NCBI GenBank assembly: GCA_021650895.1
Contig: CP091278.1
Span: forward strand, 355,736 to 419,735
Direction: 5' to 3'
DNA length: 64,000 nucleotides
Source: Candidatus Jettenia sp.
Lineage (GTDB): Bacteria > Planctomycetota > Brocadiia > Brocadiales > Brocadiaceae
Part shown: piece by piece, positions 1 to 8,460 of the stretch
How positions within the stretch are numbered: position 1 is the stretch's first letter
How the letters are laid out: the number at the start of each line of letters is the position of its first letter
The notes under the pieces: model-generated
Told to the model about the DNA's origin: nothing
What the model saw: only the letters and a program-made list of their open reading frames with translations
Database searches by the model: none
Translations under genes and position numbers: made by a program

Positions 1-2
1 AT

Positions 3-707
3 TATACAAATCGTTTCAATATTGACTATACAAAAGATATCAGCAAACAGATTTCTGCTACCGTGCGATATATGAATGATCTAAACGCATTTTCTGAGGT
101 TGATATACAAACTTCATATCTCAACAGTGGAGGTTTTGAAATAGGTTACTTGTTAAGCTCTGCTACCCGTTTCTCTGTATCGTACGATATCCTTCACAGA
201 CAATTTGAAAATGCTGAGGATGCCTTAGTAAACACCATTACTACGGGAATAAGGCAATATATAACGAAAAAGCTTTATTTTGATGGTGGAGTTGGTATCG
301 ATTTCATAGATTCTTTTGACGATAAAAACTACACCAGACCGCTTTATTTCGCATCAGTTACGTATGAAGTGGATGAAAAAACGAGTGCAGGTATTTCATT
401 CTTAAAGAAAAATAGTACCAATGCTTATACCGCAGATATTTTTGATGAGTGGAGGACTGCAATTAACTTCAAACGGCAAATTTTCGAAAGGTTTGGAGGT
501 GCATTTTCTGTTTTTTATGGCGATGGTGAATATGTTTCTTCAAATTTCCAAAGAGAACTGTTTGGAGTAAAAACAGACTTAACTTATGATATTAATAAGA
601 ACTTACGTGCAGATCTAGCCTACTCTTATTCAGATTTGAGCTCTAATATTGAGACTACTGAATACGAAAAAAATACTATCTTCTTAGGATTAATTGCAGA
701 GTTTTAA
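3..707 (+). CDS. Outer-membrane beta-barrel protein, 3' part (gene enters from the left edge)
   Basis: The frame is open to the first base of the window, so only the C-terminal part is present (about 234 residues). It consists of alternating polar and aromatic strands with short turns and ends in ...IFLGLIAEF, a terminal-Phe strand typical of outer-membrane barrels. No soluble domain is visible. It stands directly upstream of a polysaccharide operon on the same strand. Barrels of the putative beta-barrel porin type commonly accompany Wza/Wzz genes and may export or anchor the polymer. The specific role is inferred from position, and the N-terminus and signal peptide lie outside the window. 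Confidence 0.7.
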   Translation, partial: YTNRFNIDYTKDISKQISATVRYMNDLNAFSEVDIQTSYLNSGGFEIGYLLSSATRFSVSYDILHRQFENAEDALVNTITTGIRQYITKKLYFDGGVGIDFIDSFDDKNYTRPLYFASVTYEVDEKTSAGISFLKKNSTNAYTADIFDEWRTAINFKRQIFERFGGAFSVFYGDGEYVSSNFQRELFGVKTDLTYDINKNLRADLAYSYSDLSSNIETTEYEKNTIFLGLIAEF

Positions 708-1420
708 CATAATAAAAAATTAATTAAAGACTCTCTATATAAAATTCCTCTCTCCTTTGTCATTCCCAGGCAAGTGGGAATTCGGATAAAATAACATCTT
801 CTATTACGGACAAGCGAAGTTTGTCCACATCACCCTGTATCACCCTGTATATCAATTTAACTATTCATTGATTGTGATCCTTTTAAGCATAAAAAGTTCT
901 TCCTAAAAAATTCTCCATAAAATCCTCAAAAATTTTATTTCTCATTACTGTGTGACATGTCACGCCTTTGTGACATGTCACAGAAGCGTGACATGTCACG
1001 TTTTCTGTGTTTCATTTTGGTAATCTCTTGTTTTGTATTCATACCATGCTATACCATTCTGCATGTATCCGTACTAAAATCTAAATCCGTAAAAAAATAC
1101 TATCGCAAGGTCCTTTCCTGTGGCTATCCTTATGATATTGTCATACCTTGCCTATTTTCCTGCCATAATTATCCGTACTTTATATAAAAACAACCTGCTT
1201 GGATAGTAGCTTATTTTTTATTTTCTCTCCTGCCACAATAAATGACACTCATTTCTCTATGTTTTTTACGATCCAAAGGTGTACAGAAATTTACTATTAA
1301 AAATAAAACAATCAATTTCCACATTCCTTGAGATATTGGCATATATTTTTCTATATACACTCTCAAGTAATTAAAAAGATTTTTTCAATGTGTTTTCTAC
1401 AGTGCCATATTAATAGTGCT
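708..1420. other. Intergenic leader of the polysaccharide operon
   Basis: About 700 bp of AT-rich DNA between the barrel gene and the sugar-transferase gene. Its main structure is a triplet of perfect 12-bp palindromes at 952-999. A short frame running through the palindromes (957-1187) has no ribosome-binding site and no family resemblance, so I treat it as non-coding. No clear sigma-70 promoter could be picked. Confidence 0.6.
952..999. repeat. Three 12-bp palindromes GTGACATGTCAC at 18-bp spacing
   Basis: Identical palindromes lie at 952-963, 970-981 and 988-999, separated by six-base spacers, giving an exact 18-bp period. The extended form TGTGACATGTCACA has half-sites TGTGA/TCACA separated by four bases, which is the spacing of FNR-type rather than CRP-type operators. 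Position upstream of a long operon suggests an operator array; the binding protein is unknown. Confidence 0.7.
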
Positions 1421-2827
1421 ATGTTAAAAGAACATTATGTCATATTCAGAGGTCTGATGACGTTTTCAGACATGTGTATAGTCTTCGCGACTTTCTTTTT
1501 AGGATTTTACTTAAGAAAACATCCTAATGGTTATTATCAGATGAGTGATTATCTTATCCTTATACCTATACTCCTGATTATTTGGGGAGTCCTTTTATAC
1601 TGCTTTGGAATGTATAATTCCTTCAGAACCAAACATATAGCAGATGTCTTATTTATTGTAATTGAAGCAGCTCTTGTTGGATGTAGTCTTTTTGGAAGCT
1701 TCATCTTCATCACAAAAATGAATTCCGTTAGCAGACTCCATATCGTTTATTCATTTCTCTTCGCAGTAATGTTCATAAGTATCGAAAAAATTGCTCTCAT
1801 ACAATTTTTTCGGTATCAACGGAAAAAAGGTTTTAATACAAGGAACATTTTAATCGTTGGAACAGGTGTAAGGGCGCAACACCTTATCAATTTAATTAGC
1901 AATCATCCTGAGTGGGGAATCAGGATAATCGGTCTCGTGGATAATGATACAACAAAAATAAATACGATGATCTGTGGATACAAAGTAATCGGGTCCTTTA
2001 ACGATGTAAGCGATATCCTTCACAATTGTGTTGTCGACGAGGTTATATTTGTTGTTCCACGCTCATGGCTAAGCAAGATTGAAAAGATAATGTCTATGTG
2101 TGAGATTGAGGGATTAAAGGTAAGTGTAGCGCTTGATTTATTTGAACTTAAATTATCAAAGGCAAAATATAGTAATTTGGAAAGGCTTCCTTTGCTTACC
2201 TTTGAGAGTACACCCGATAAATTATTGCATCTTTTTATTAAGCGATTATTTGACTTAAGTGTTTCTACAACTGCCCTTATATTATCATCGCCAATTTTTG
2301 CATTAGCTGCTATAACGGTAAAAATGACATCAAAAGGTCACGTCTTTTTTAAACAGCAAAGATGTAGCCTGAATGGCAGAACATTTACCATGTATAAGTT
2401 CAGAACAATGGTTGAAGATGCCGAAAGCAAACTCAACGATCTTCTTAAATATAATGAAATGAAAGGCCCTGTCTTTAAAATGAAAAACGACCCCAGGGTA
2501 ACAAGGGTTGGAAAATTTTTAAGAAAATTTAGTATAGATGAGCTGCCACAATTATGGAGTGTATTTAAAGGTGATATGAGCCTGGTGGGCCCAAGACCTC
2601 CCATTCCGAATGAAGTAAGTAAATATGAGCCCTGGCAACGAAGGCGGCTCAGTATGCGACCAGGTTTAACATGCCTTTGGCAGGCATACGGAAGAAATAA
2701 GATAACTGATTTTAACGAATGGATGCGGCTGGACTTAACGTATATTGATAACTGGTCGCTCTGGCTTGATTGTAAAATATTATTAAAAACATTACCGGTA
2801 GTGTTGTTTGGAGTAGGAGCAAAATAG
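1421..2827 (+). CDS. Polyprenyl-phosphate hexose-1-phosphate transferase (exopolysaccharide initiation)
   Basis: This protein should catalyse the first membrane step of polysaccharide assembly, moving a sugar-1-phosphate onto undecaprenyl phosphate. The N-terminal part has four to five hydrophobic helices, followed by a Rossmann-like CoA_binding_3 segment (ILIVGTG). The C-terminal bacterial sugar transferase domain shows KRLFDLSVS, MYKFRTM, SIDELPQLWSVFKGDMSLVGPRPP and RPGLTCLWQ. The frame is open to a TTG at 1328, with ATGs at 1388 and 1421. I prefer 1421 (468 aa) because it begins just before the first membrane segment, but no start has a strong ribosome-binding site. It is the first gene of an eleven-gene plus-strand operon. 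Confidence 0.9.
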   Translation: MLKEHYVIFRGLMTFSDMCIVFATFFLGFYLRKHPNGYYQMSDYLILIPILLIIWGVLLYCFGMYNSFRTKHIADVLFIVIEAALVGCSLFGSFIFITKMNSVSRLHIVYSFLFAVMFISIEKIALIQFFRYQRKKGFNTRNILIVGTGVRAQHLINLISNHPEWGIRIIGLVDNDTTKINTMICGYKVIGSFNDVSDILHNCVVDEVIFVVPRSWLSKIEKIMSMCEIEGLKVSVALDLFELKLSKAKYSNLERLPLLTFESTPDKLLHLFIKRLFDLSVSTTALILSSPIFALAAITVKMTSKGHVFFKQQRCSLNGRTFTMYKFRTMVEDAESKLNDLLKYNEMKGPVFKMKNDPRVTRVGKFLRKFSIDELPQLWSVFKGDMSLVGPRPPIPNEVSKYEPWQRRRLSMRPGLTCLWQAYGRNKITDFNEWMRLDLTYIDNWSLWLDCKILLKTLPVVLFGVGAK

Positions 2828-2910
2828 AATCAAAATTGGAAAATCATATACCGAATAGTTTTAATCACGCCTTGATTTTTGAATTACTCTTTCATGGGGG
2901 GGTAAAGAAA

Positions 2911-3750
2911 TTGAAAAACATATTCATAAGTTTGTTGATATTTTCTAGTGTGTTTATAGTACCGGCATTCAATTATGCTGATGAACCTACAAAACAATAT
3001 ACCGTCGGGGTAGATGATGTACTTGAGATAAGTGTGCTTGGACATGATGAACTAAAAACAGTAGCACATGTTGCATCAGACGGGTCGATATCTTTTCCCT
3101 ATGTAGGGGTACTTTATGTGAAAGGCATGAGCCTTTCAGAAATAGAAAAGGAGATATCGAAAAAGCTCTCAGGCGGTTACATAAAGTATGCTGTAGTATC
3201 AGTAACCCTATCAAGTTATAAGAGCATGAAGTTTTTTGTGTACGGTGAAGTCAGAAGCCCGGGGAGGTTTGATCTCGAAGATAATATCACCGTATTAAAA
3301 GCTATTTCAGCAGCCGGTGGTATTACTCCAGACGGCCTTTATGGCAATGTAAAATTAAGGAGGAAACAGAAAAATAAATCCGGATACAAGGAAATCAATA
3401 TAAATCTGAAAAACACAAGAGAGAGCCATTTACATGCAGACATGCCTATTGAAAGCGAAGATATAGTGATTGTGGAGCGCAGTAATAGTTTTTTTGTCTA
3501 TGGTGAGGTTTTAAAACCAGGTAAATTTATTCTTGAGGAAAATACTACAGTCCTTAAGGCTATATCTCTTTCCGGAGGTTTTGCAAAATATGGTTCTCCT
3601 GACAGGGTTAAGATACTCAGGACAGAACAGGGCAAATCAGGATATAAAAGTATCAAAGTTGATATGAAAGGCGCTGTAAGTGGTCAAATAGGAAAAGATA
3701 TTCTTTTAGAACCAGAAGATATAGTTATTGTATTAGAAGGAATTCTTTAG
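2911..3750 (+). CDS. Wza/Wza-like polysaccharide export protein with two SLBB repeats
   Basis: Periplasmic/outer-membrane export component. A signal peptide (MKNIFISLLIFSSVF...) is followed by a Poly_export domain (YTVGVDDVLEISVLGHDEL) and two SLBB units, FFVYGEVRSPGRF and FFVYGEVLKPGKF, each followed by a TVLKAIS..GG motif. There is no lipobox cysteine, unlike Escherichia coli Wza. The longer frame starts at a TTG at 2836, but the TTG at 2911 has a run of seven G eight bases upstream and begins exactly at the signal peptide, so I chose it (279 aa). It is followed after nine bases by the Wzz-like gene. Confidence 0.9.
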   Translation: MKNIFISLLIFSSVFIVPAFNYADEPTKQYTVGVDDVLEISVLGHDELKTVAHVASDGSISFPYVGVLYVKGMSLSEIEKEISKKLSGGYIKYAVVSVTLSSYKSMKFFVYGEVRSPGRFDLEDNITVLKAISAAGGITPDGLYGNVKLRRKQKNKSGYKEININLKNTRESHLHADMPIESEDIVIVERSNSFFVYGEVLKPGKFILEENTTVLKAISLSGGFAKYGSPDRVKILRTEQGKSGYKSIKVDMKGAVSGQIGKDILLEPEDIVIVLEGIL

Positions 3751-3759
3751 GGGATTACC

Positions 3760-5529
3760 ATGAATTTGAATTTTTCAGGAAGTACGTTACGAGACTATCT
3801 CAGGATTATATTTGGGCACAAGACTGTAATCATCAATACGCTGGTGATCATCATGATAAGCGTCTTAATTGGTCAGGAACTGAAGACTCCCGTTTACCAA
3901 GCTCAGGTTAAGATGTTAGTTTCGGCAGAAAAACAATTTGAGAGTCCCTATTATAGAGTTTTGGAAGGTTATCAGCATATGACTCAGAATGAGATTGTAT
4001 TCTCAAATCCTGTAATTGAACGTGCTGTTAAAGTGCTTAAGCTCCACGAGCGCCCGAGTGATTATGAACTAAATTACTGTTCTGCATTTAAAGCATGGTT
4101 GATTCATGTAAAAGATAAATACCTGGTGAATTTAAAGCCCAACTGGCTGGCAAATCTCCAACAGAAGAAACTGGAATCAAAACATATTTCACCTGAACAA
4201 GAGCGGGCGTATGCCTTCCGGATGAATGTTGAAAATTTAAAAACTACGATAACCGTTGAACCAATAAAAGATACAAACATATTTACCATAGGCGCTACTG
4301 ATTTTGATCCTGTAGCAGCAGCTACGATTGCCAACGTGGTAAGCCGCTCATATATTATTTTTGATCTTGAACAGCAATTGGCACAACTCCAACTGCAATA
4401 TGAGAAAAAACATCCTATTATCGTACAACTGAGAAATGAAATTGATAAGATGACGAGAAATCTTGCGGGCGATACACTTCCCGATTTAGAGGCAATCGGG
4501 CCTGCAACTGTTAAGGTCATTGAGCAAGCACAGGTCCCTCTCAGACCAATAGGAATAAGTAAGCGCATTACTATGGTTATTGCGCTTTTTATGGGTTTAT
4601 TTGTGGGGGTTATGCTTACATTTGGGCTTGAATATATTGATCATACCCTTAAGTCTCCACTTGATGTAGAGACATTTCTCAATGTACCGATTTTGGGTTC
4701 TCTCCCACGGAAAGGGTTTAAAGATAAAAAGTTAATTAAGGATAAAAGGCGGACAACCCCTCTTGCACATTTTTATCAAAACCTTTCTGATCAGGTACAA
4801 ATATTGATGAAAGAGAAAAATGTAAGGTCTATTTTGATAACAGCCTCTTCACCTTCTGACGGCTCCACAACTATTATCGCTAATCTGGGTAATTTCTTAT
4901 CCAACAAAGCAGGCCATAAAGTGCTTATCATAGATGCTAACTTAAAAACTCCAGCTATGCATAAAATATTTAAAATTTCAGATAGCCCGGGTCTCATTGA
5001 CATCATGGAAGGAAGAAGTACTTTCGAAAAGGCGGCTTACCCTGTAAGTCACAATTTAACGGTTTTATCTGCCGGCAAAGCTTTCAATAATTCAAATACT
5101 GTGGTGAATTCTGAGGCGTCTGAAGATATAGTTACCGGTTATGCAAATGTACTGGAAGGAAAAGTTCCTTTAAATAATAAGAAAAATAAACAGATAAGCC
5201 CTAAATTAACGGTTTTACCTGCCACCAGATCCACATTTAGTTCAATTGCCGCCTTAGATTCCTATAAGATGCTCGATGTAATCAACGTAGTGAAAGAACA
5301 ATACGATATTGTTCTCGTTGATTATGCAAACCTGAAAAATGTTAAAGATGTTTATGTCCTTTCTTCTTATTTAGACGGAGTTGCCCTTGTTGTTAGTGAA
5401 GGCAAAACCCGTCGTCATGTTATAAAAGCCTTATTATCGCCATTGGAACAAAAGAAGGCTAATTTTCTTGGTGTCATATTGAATAACCGCTCATTTGCCA
5501 TCCCAAAATTGCTTTACGAAAGATTGTAG
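3760..5529 (+). CDS. Wzz-type chain-length protein fused to a degenerate BY-kinase domain
   Basis: The N-terminal part is a Wzz/GNVR polysaccharide co-polymerase with membrane helices near residues 22-39 and 270-291 and a proline-rich PLRPIGISKR segment before the second helix. The C-terminal domain (about 330-589) aligns with CpsD/Wzc tyrosine kinases, but the Walker A motif reads ASSPSDGSTT (362-371) with no GK lysine. The Walker A-prime aspartate (IIDAN, D392) remains. The usual VDTPP is VDYAN at 521, and the C-terminal tyrosine cluster is reduced to a single Tyr. It probably controls chain length without conventional kinase activity. Start ATG has AGGGGA upstream. Confidence 0.88.
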   Translation: MNLNFSGSTLRDYLRIIFGHKTVIINTLVIIMISVLIGQELKTPVYQAQVKMLVSAEKQFESPYYRVLEGYQHMTQNEIVFSNPVIERAVKVLKLHERPSDYELNYCSAFKAWLIHVKDKYLVNLKPNWLANLQQKKLESKHISPEQERAYAFRMNVENLKTTITVEPIKDTNIFTIGATDFDPVAAATIANVVSRSYIIFDLEQQLAQLQLQYEKKHPIIVQLRNEIDKMTRNLAGDTLPDLEAIGPATVKVIEQAQVPLRPIGISKRITMVIALFMGLFVGVMLTFGLEYIDHTLKSPLDVETFLNVPILGSLPRKGFKDKKLIKDKRRTTPLAHFYQNLSDQVQILMKEKNVRSILITASSPSDGSTTIIANLGNFLSNKAGHKVLIIDANLKTPAMHKIFKISDSPGLIDIMEGRSTFEKAAYPVSHNLTVLSAGKAFNNSNTVVNSEASEDIVTGYANVLEGKVPLNNKKNKQISPKLTVLPATRSTFSSIAALDSYKMLDVINVVKEQYDIVLVDYANLKNVKDVYVLSSYLDGVALVVSEGKTRRHVIKALLSPLEQKKANFLGVILNNRSFAIPKLLYERL

Positions 5530-5602
5530 CTCAGCTGAATAGGCGTTTCGGTGTGAATGTATGCTATAAAAATCTTTAAGAAGAAAGGTAAAAAGTAAAG
5601 CG

Positions 5603-7426
5603 ATGTCTGGTATAGCCGGAATAATCTCATCAGCAAACAGAGAAGACTTGGAAGTATGTATTCAGACTATGATTCAACTTGTGACGCATAAGAGTTGGCA
5701 TAAGATACAAAAATCAATCATGCCAGGCGCCGGTGTTGCTACGATCTCTGTAAATGATCAAAAAACCATTTCAGAGCAAAAGGGTACGGTGCTGACTGTG
5801 ATCGGCGAGATATTTGATCAGGACAAGCTCAGAACAATGCTTTTGGAGAGCGGATACCGTGATACATTTCGTAATATAAGTGATATATTGTTGGGACTTT
5901 ACCTTCAATTTGGTGTTGAGTCCTTGTGTGGCCTTAACGGGCTTTACCTGATTAGTATTTGGGAAGATGACTATAAAAGGTTGACAATCATTAATGATAG
6001 GTACGGCTTTAAAAAGCTCTATTACTGGCTTTTCAAAGACAGGTTCATGTTTGCTTCTGAGTATAAATCATTGATCTGGCATCCTCAGTTTAACAAGAAG
6101 ATTAATGAGGTTGCTCTGTCTGATTTTTTATCAGTAAACTATCTCCTTGATGATCGTACTTTTTTCGAAGATATAAAGGTTTTCCCACCTGGCAGTATCA
6201 TGACATATCAGGAAGGACAAAATACTTTTCATCGTTACTGGGACTATGAGTTTCATACCGGAGAGGCAAAAAAGAGTAAAGAATATTATATAGATGAGTA
6301 TGCGCTAAGAGTTAAAGAAGCTGTCAGAAAAAGGTGTAAAGAGAATATGTGCCTGCCTATAACAGGTGGCTTCGATTCCAGGACACTTGCGGCTATGGCA
6401 GGGCAGTACTTGAGATTTCCAAAGATAGTTACCTGTACAGTCGGACATAAACATTGTTATGATGTTCGATTTGGTAGAAGTATTGCTAAAAGTTTGGGGT
6501 ACAGCCATACCTTTATTCCCATTGATCATGGGTATATAGAAACCTATGCGGATAAAGGTATTTGGGAATTAGAGGGGTTAAATTGTTTCGCATTTTGGAT
6601 TTTTGCTCTTTGCTCATTCCTGGAGGAAAATAAGAGCGAATCTGTTATGTGCGGCTTTCTCGGTGATTGTCTCTCAGGTGCGCATCTGTTTCCATTATTA
6701 TGGGAAGCGACAGATTCAGAAAAGGCAGTTGAGCTATTATACGATACATTTTTTAACACGACCTTTAAAGATAGAGAACTGGCAATACTCTTAAAACCAA
6801 ATATCTATAGAAATATAAGGGGAGAAAGTTTTGCTTCTGTAAAAAGATGTTTTAACACCTTACGCACAGATAATATATTGGATAAGTGTACTTATGTTGA
6901 CCTTCATCAAAGACAGAGGCGGTACATTTCATTTCATATTGATGCTCTGGGGCAATTTTCTGAAGTTCTGGAACCTTTTACTGATAATGAATTCATTGAT
7001 TTTGTGCAAGGTATTCCTGTGGAAATGAAGCGCGGCCAGATGATCTATAAGAAGATGATTGCGCAATATTTATCCAAAGTTAAACAAGTTCCAACAACGA
7101 TAACAGGCTTACCAATAGATACCTCTCAATCTTATGAGGCAGCGTTTAAATTATGGCATCGCTTCTATAGCAGGGTACTTCCCAGGTTTACTGCCGGAAA
7201 GTTAGGACATAATTATAAGCATTATATTCATGAAGCATGGCTAAAGAACACCTTAGAGAATTTTGTAATCTCTACCTTGAAACAGAAAGAGTATTTGGAA
7301 GATTATTTTAATATTGATGTTGTAAATAATCTTGTTGCAGATCATATGTCAGGGAAAAGAAATGCTTATATGAAGATTTGCGTGTTGATGACCTTCTTGC
7401 TTTGGAGAAAACGATTTTGCTCGTAA
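5603..7426 (+). CDS. Asparagine-synthase-like amidotransferase lacking the N-terminal cysteine
   Basis: Overall layout matches AsnB: an N-terminal class II glutaminase fold (1-200) and a synthetase domain beginning near 230 with the pyrophosphate loop ITGGFDSRT (253-261). The protein begins MSGIAGI where glutamine-hydrolysing members begin MCGIAG, so the nucleophile Cys2 is Ser. Glutaminase activity should therefore be absent or altered. Relatives occur often in exopolysaccharide and exosortase loci, where they may amidate sugars or proteins rather than make asparagine. That role is inferred. It lies 73 bp after the Wzz-like gene in the same operon. Length (607 aa) is normal for the family. 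Confidence 0.85.
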   Translation: MSGIAGIISSANREDLEVCIQTMIQLVTHKSWHKIQKSIMPGAGVATISVNDQKTISEQKGTVLTVIGEIFDQDKLRTMLLESGYRDTFRNISDILLGLYLQFGVESLCGLNGLYLISIWEDDYKRLTIINDRYGFKKLYYWLFKDRFMFASEYKSLIWHPQFNKKINEVALSDFLSVNYLLDDRTFFEDIKVFPPGSIMTYQEGQNTFHRYWDYEFHTGEAKKSKEYYIDEYALRVKEAVRKRCKENMCLPITGGFDSRTLAAMAGQYLRFPKIVTCTVGHKHCYDVRFGRSIAKSLGYSHTFIPIDHGYIETYADKGIWELEGLNCFAFWIFALCSFLEENKSESVMCGFLGDCLSGAHLFPLLWEATDSEKAVELLYDTFFNTTFKDRELAILLKPNIYRNIRGESFASVKRCFNTLRTDNILDKCTYVDLHQRQRRYISFHIDALGQFSEVLEPFTDNEFIDFVQGIPVEMKRGQMIYKKMIAQYLSKVKQVPTTITGLPIDTSQSYEAAFKLWHRFYSRVLPRFTAGKLGHNYKHYIHEAWLKNTLENFVISTLKQKEYLEDYFNIDVVNNLVADHMSGKRNAYMKICVLMTFLLWRKRFCS

Positions 7427-7492
7427 ACAGTAACGATACCATGGTAAAAATCTGAAATAATAATGAATACGCTACGAAAAGAAGATATTGCA

Positions 7493-8443
7493 ATGTTCAA
7501 CAGCCAGTTACCTGTTTTCCCAACAGTTTCAATCATTGTTCCTGTTTATAATGCTGAAAAAAATGTTGATACCCTTATAACGTCTTTACTTAATTTAGAC
7601 TATCCAAAAGAACTACTCGAAATTATTCTTGTCGATAATAATTCAAACGACAGAACAAAAGAAGTAATAAGGAGATATCCCGTCAAATTATTGGAGGAAA
7701 CGAGGATACAAAGCTCTTATGCAGCAAGGAATAAGGGGATCAAAAATGCAAAACATGAGATACTGGCTTTTACTGATTCTGACTGCATGGTTACCCCTCA
7801 ATGGGTGAGAGAAGGAGTTACCACGTTAATTTCCAAATCGGCTGATTTAGCGGGAGGAAGAGTTGCATTTATCTACTCAAAACAAAAAACGGCTGCTGAA
7901 TTGTACGATTCAATAACGAATCTGCATACCGAATCATCTATAGAAAGAATAAATGCTGCAACGACTGCAAATTTATTGGTAAAATCATTTTTATTTGAAC
8001 ATATCGGATTATTTCCCGACTCAGTTACATCCGGTGGTGATATTCAATGGACCTCCAGGGCCACAAAAGCTGGTTTTATCCTCGCTCATGCCCCCGATGC
8101 AATCGTTTATCATCCAACACGGCGCTTAAAAGAATTACTCAAAAAAGATTTTCGTGTTGGCACCGGCCTCCTTGATGTTTTTGTAAATACAAAAAAACCA
8201 CTGCCAGGCATTGTCTTTTCTCTGGCAAAGTTATTTTTTCCACGGCGTTTATCATCTCTGCGAAAGGCAGCCAGAGAAAGAGGCGTAGTAGATGCGGACG
8301 AAAAAATATTCCGTCTCTGGTGTATCTCATATGTGTGCAACATCTCAAGGATTTTAGGGATATTGAGTTCAGTTGGTAGTATTTATAGAAAGAGAAATAA
8401 AATACCATCAAACCTTATATTGAAAAATAATACACTCTTATAA
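7493..8443 (+). CDS. Family 2 glycosyltransferase
   Basis: A GT-A fold glycosyltransferase. The first strand is VSIIVPVYNAE, the substrate motif is ILVDNNSNDRT, and the metal-binding DxD lies in TDSDC. Conserved later elements are SGGDIQWTSRATKAGF. No membrane-spanning region is evident, so it is probably a peripheral enzyme on the cytoplasmic face adding sugars to the lipid-linked repeat unit. An ATG at 7463 would add ten residues; 7493 is preferred because GAAAAGAAGA precedes it and it starts just before the first beta strand. It follows the Asn-synthase-like gene by 66 bp. Confidence 0.88.
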   Translation: MFNSQLPVFPTVSIIVPVYNAEKNVDTLITSLLNLDYPKELLEIILVDNNSNDRTKEVIRRYPVKLLEETRIQSSYAARNKGIKNAKHEILAFTDSDCMVTPQWVREGVTTLISKSADLAGGRVAFIYSKQKTAAELYDSITNLHTESSIERINAATTANLLVKSFLFEHIGLFPDSVTSGGDIQWTSRATKAGFILAHAPDAIVYHPTRRLKELLKKDFRVGTGLLDVFVNTKKPLPGIVFSLAKLFFPRRLSSLRKAARERGVVDADEKIFRLWCISYVCNISRILGILSSVGSIYRKRNKIPSNLILKNNTLL

Positions 8444-8460
8444 GAACGGATTAGGAGAGC

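Noticed and set aside
952-999. Classical CRP operators
   Set aside because: CRP sites have six bases between TGTGA and TCACA; here there are four, so an ordinary CRP assignment is not justified.
952-999. CRISPR array
   Set aside because: Only three 12-bp palindromic units with six-base spacers; repeat and spacer lengths are far too short and no cas genes are present in the window.
957-1187. 76-codon frame upstream of the polysaccharide operon
   Set aside because: It begins inside the palindrome array, has no ribosome-binding site and shows no recognisable domain; the palindromes explain the sequence.
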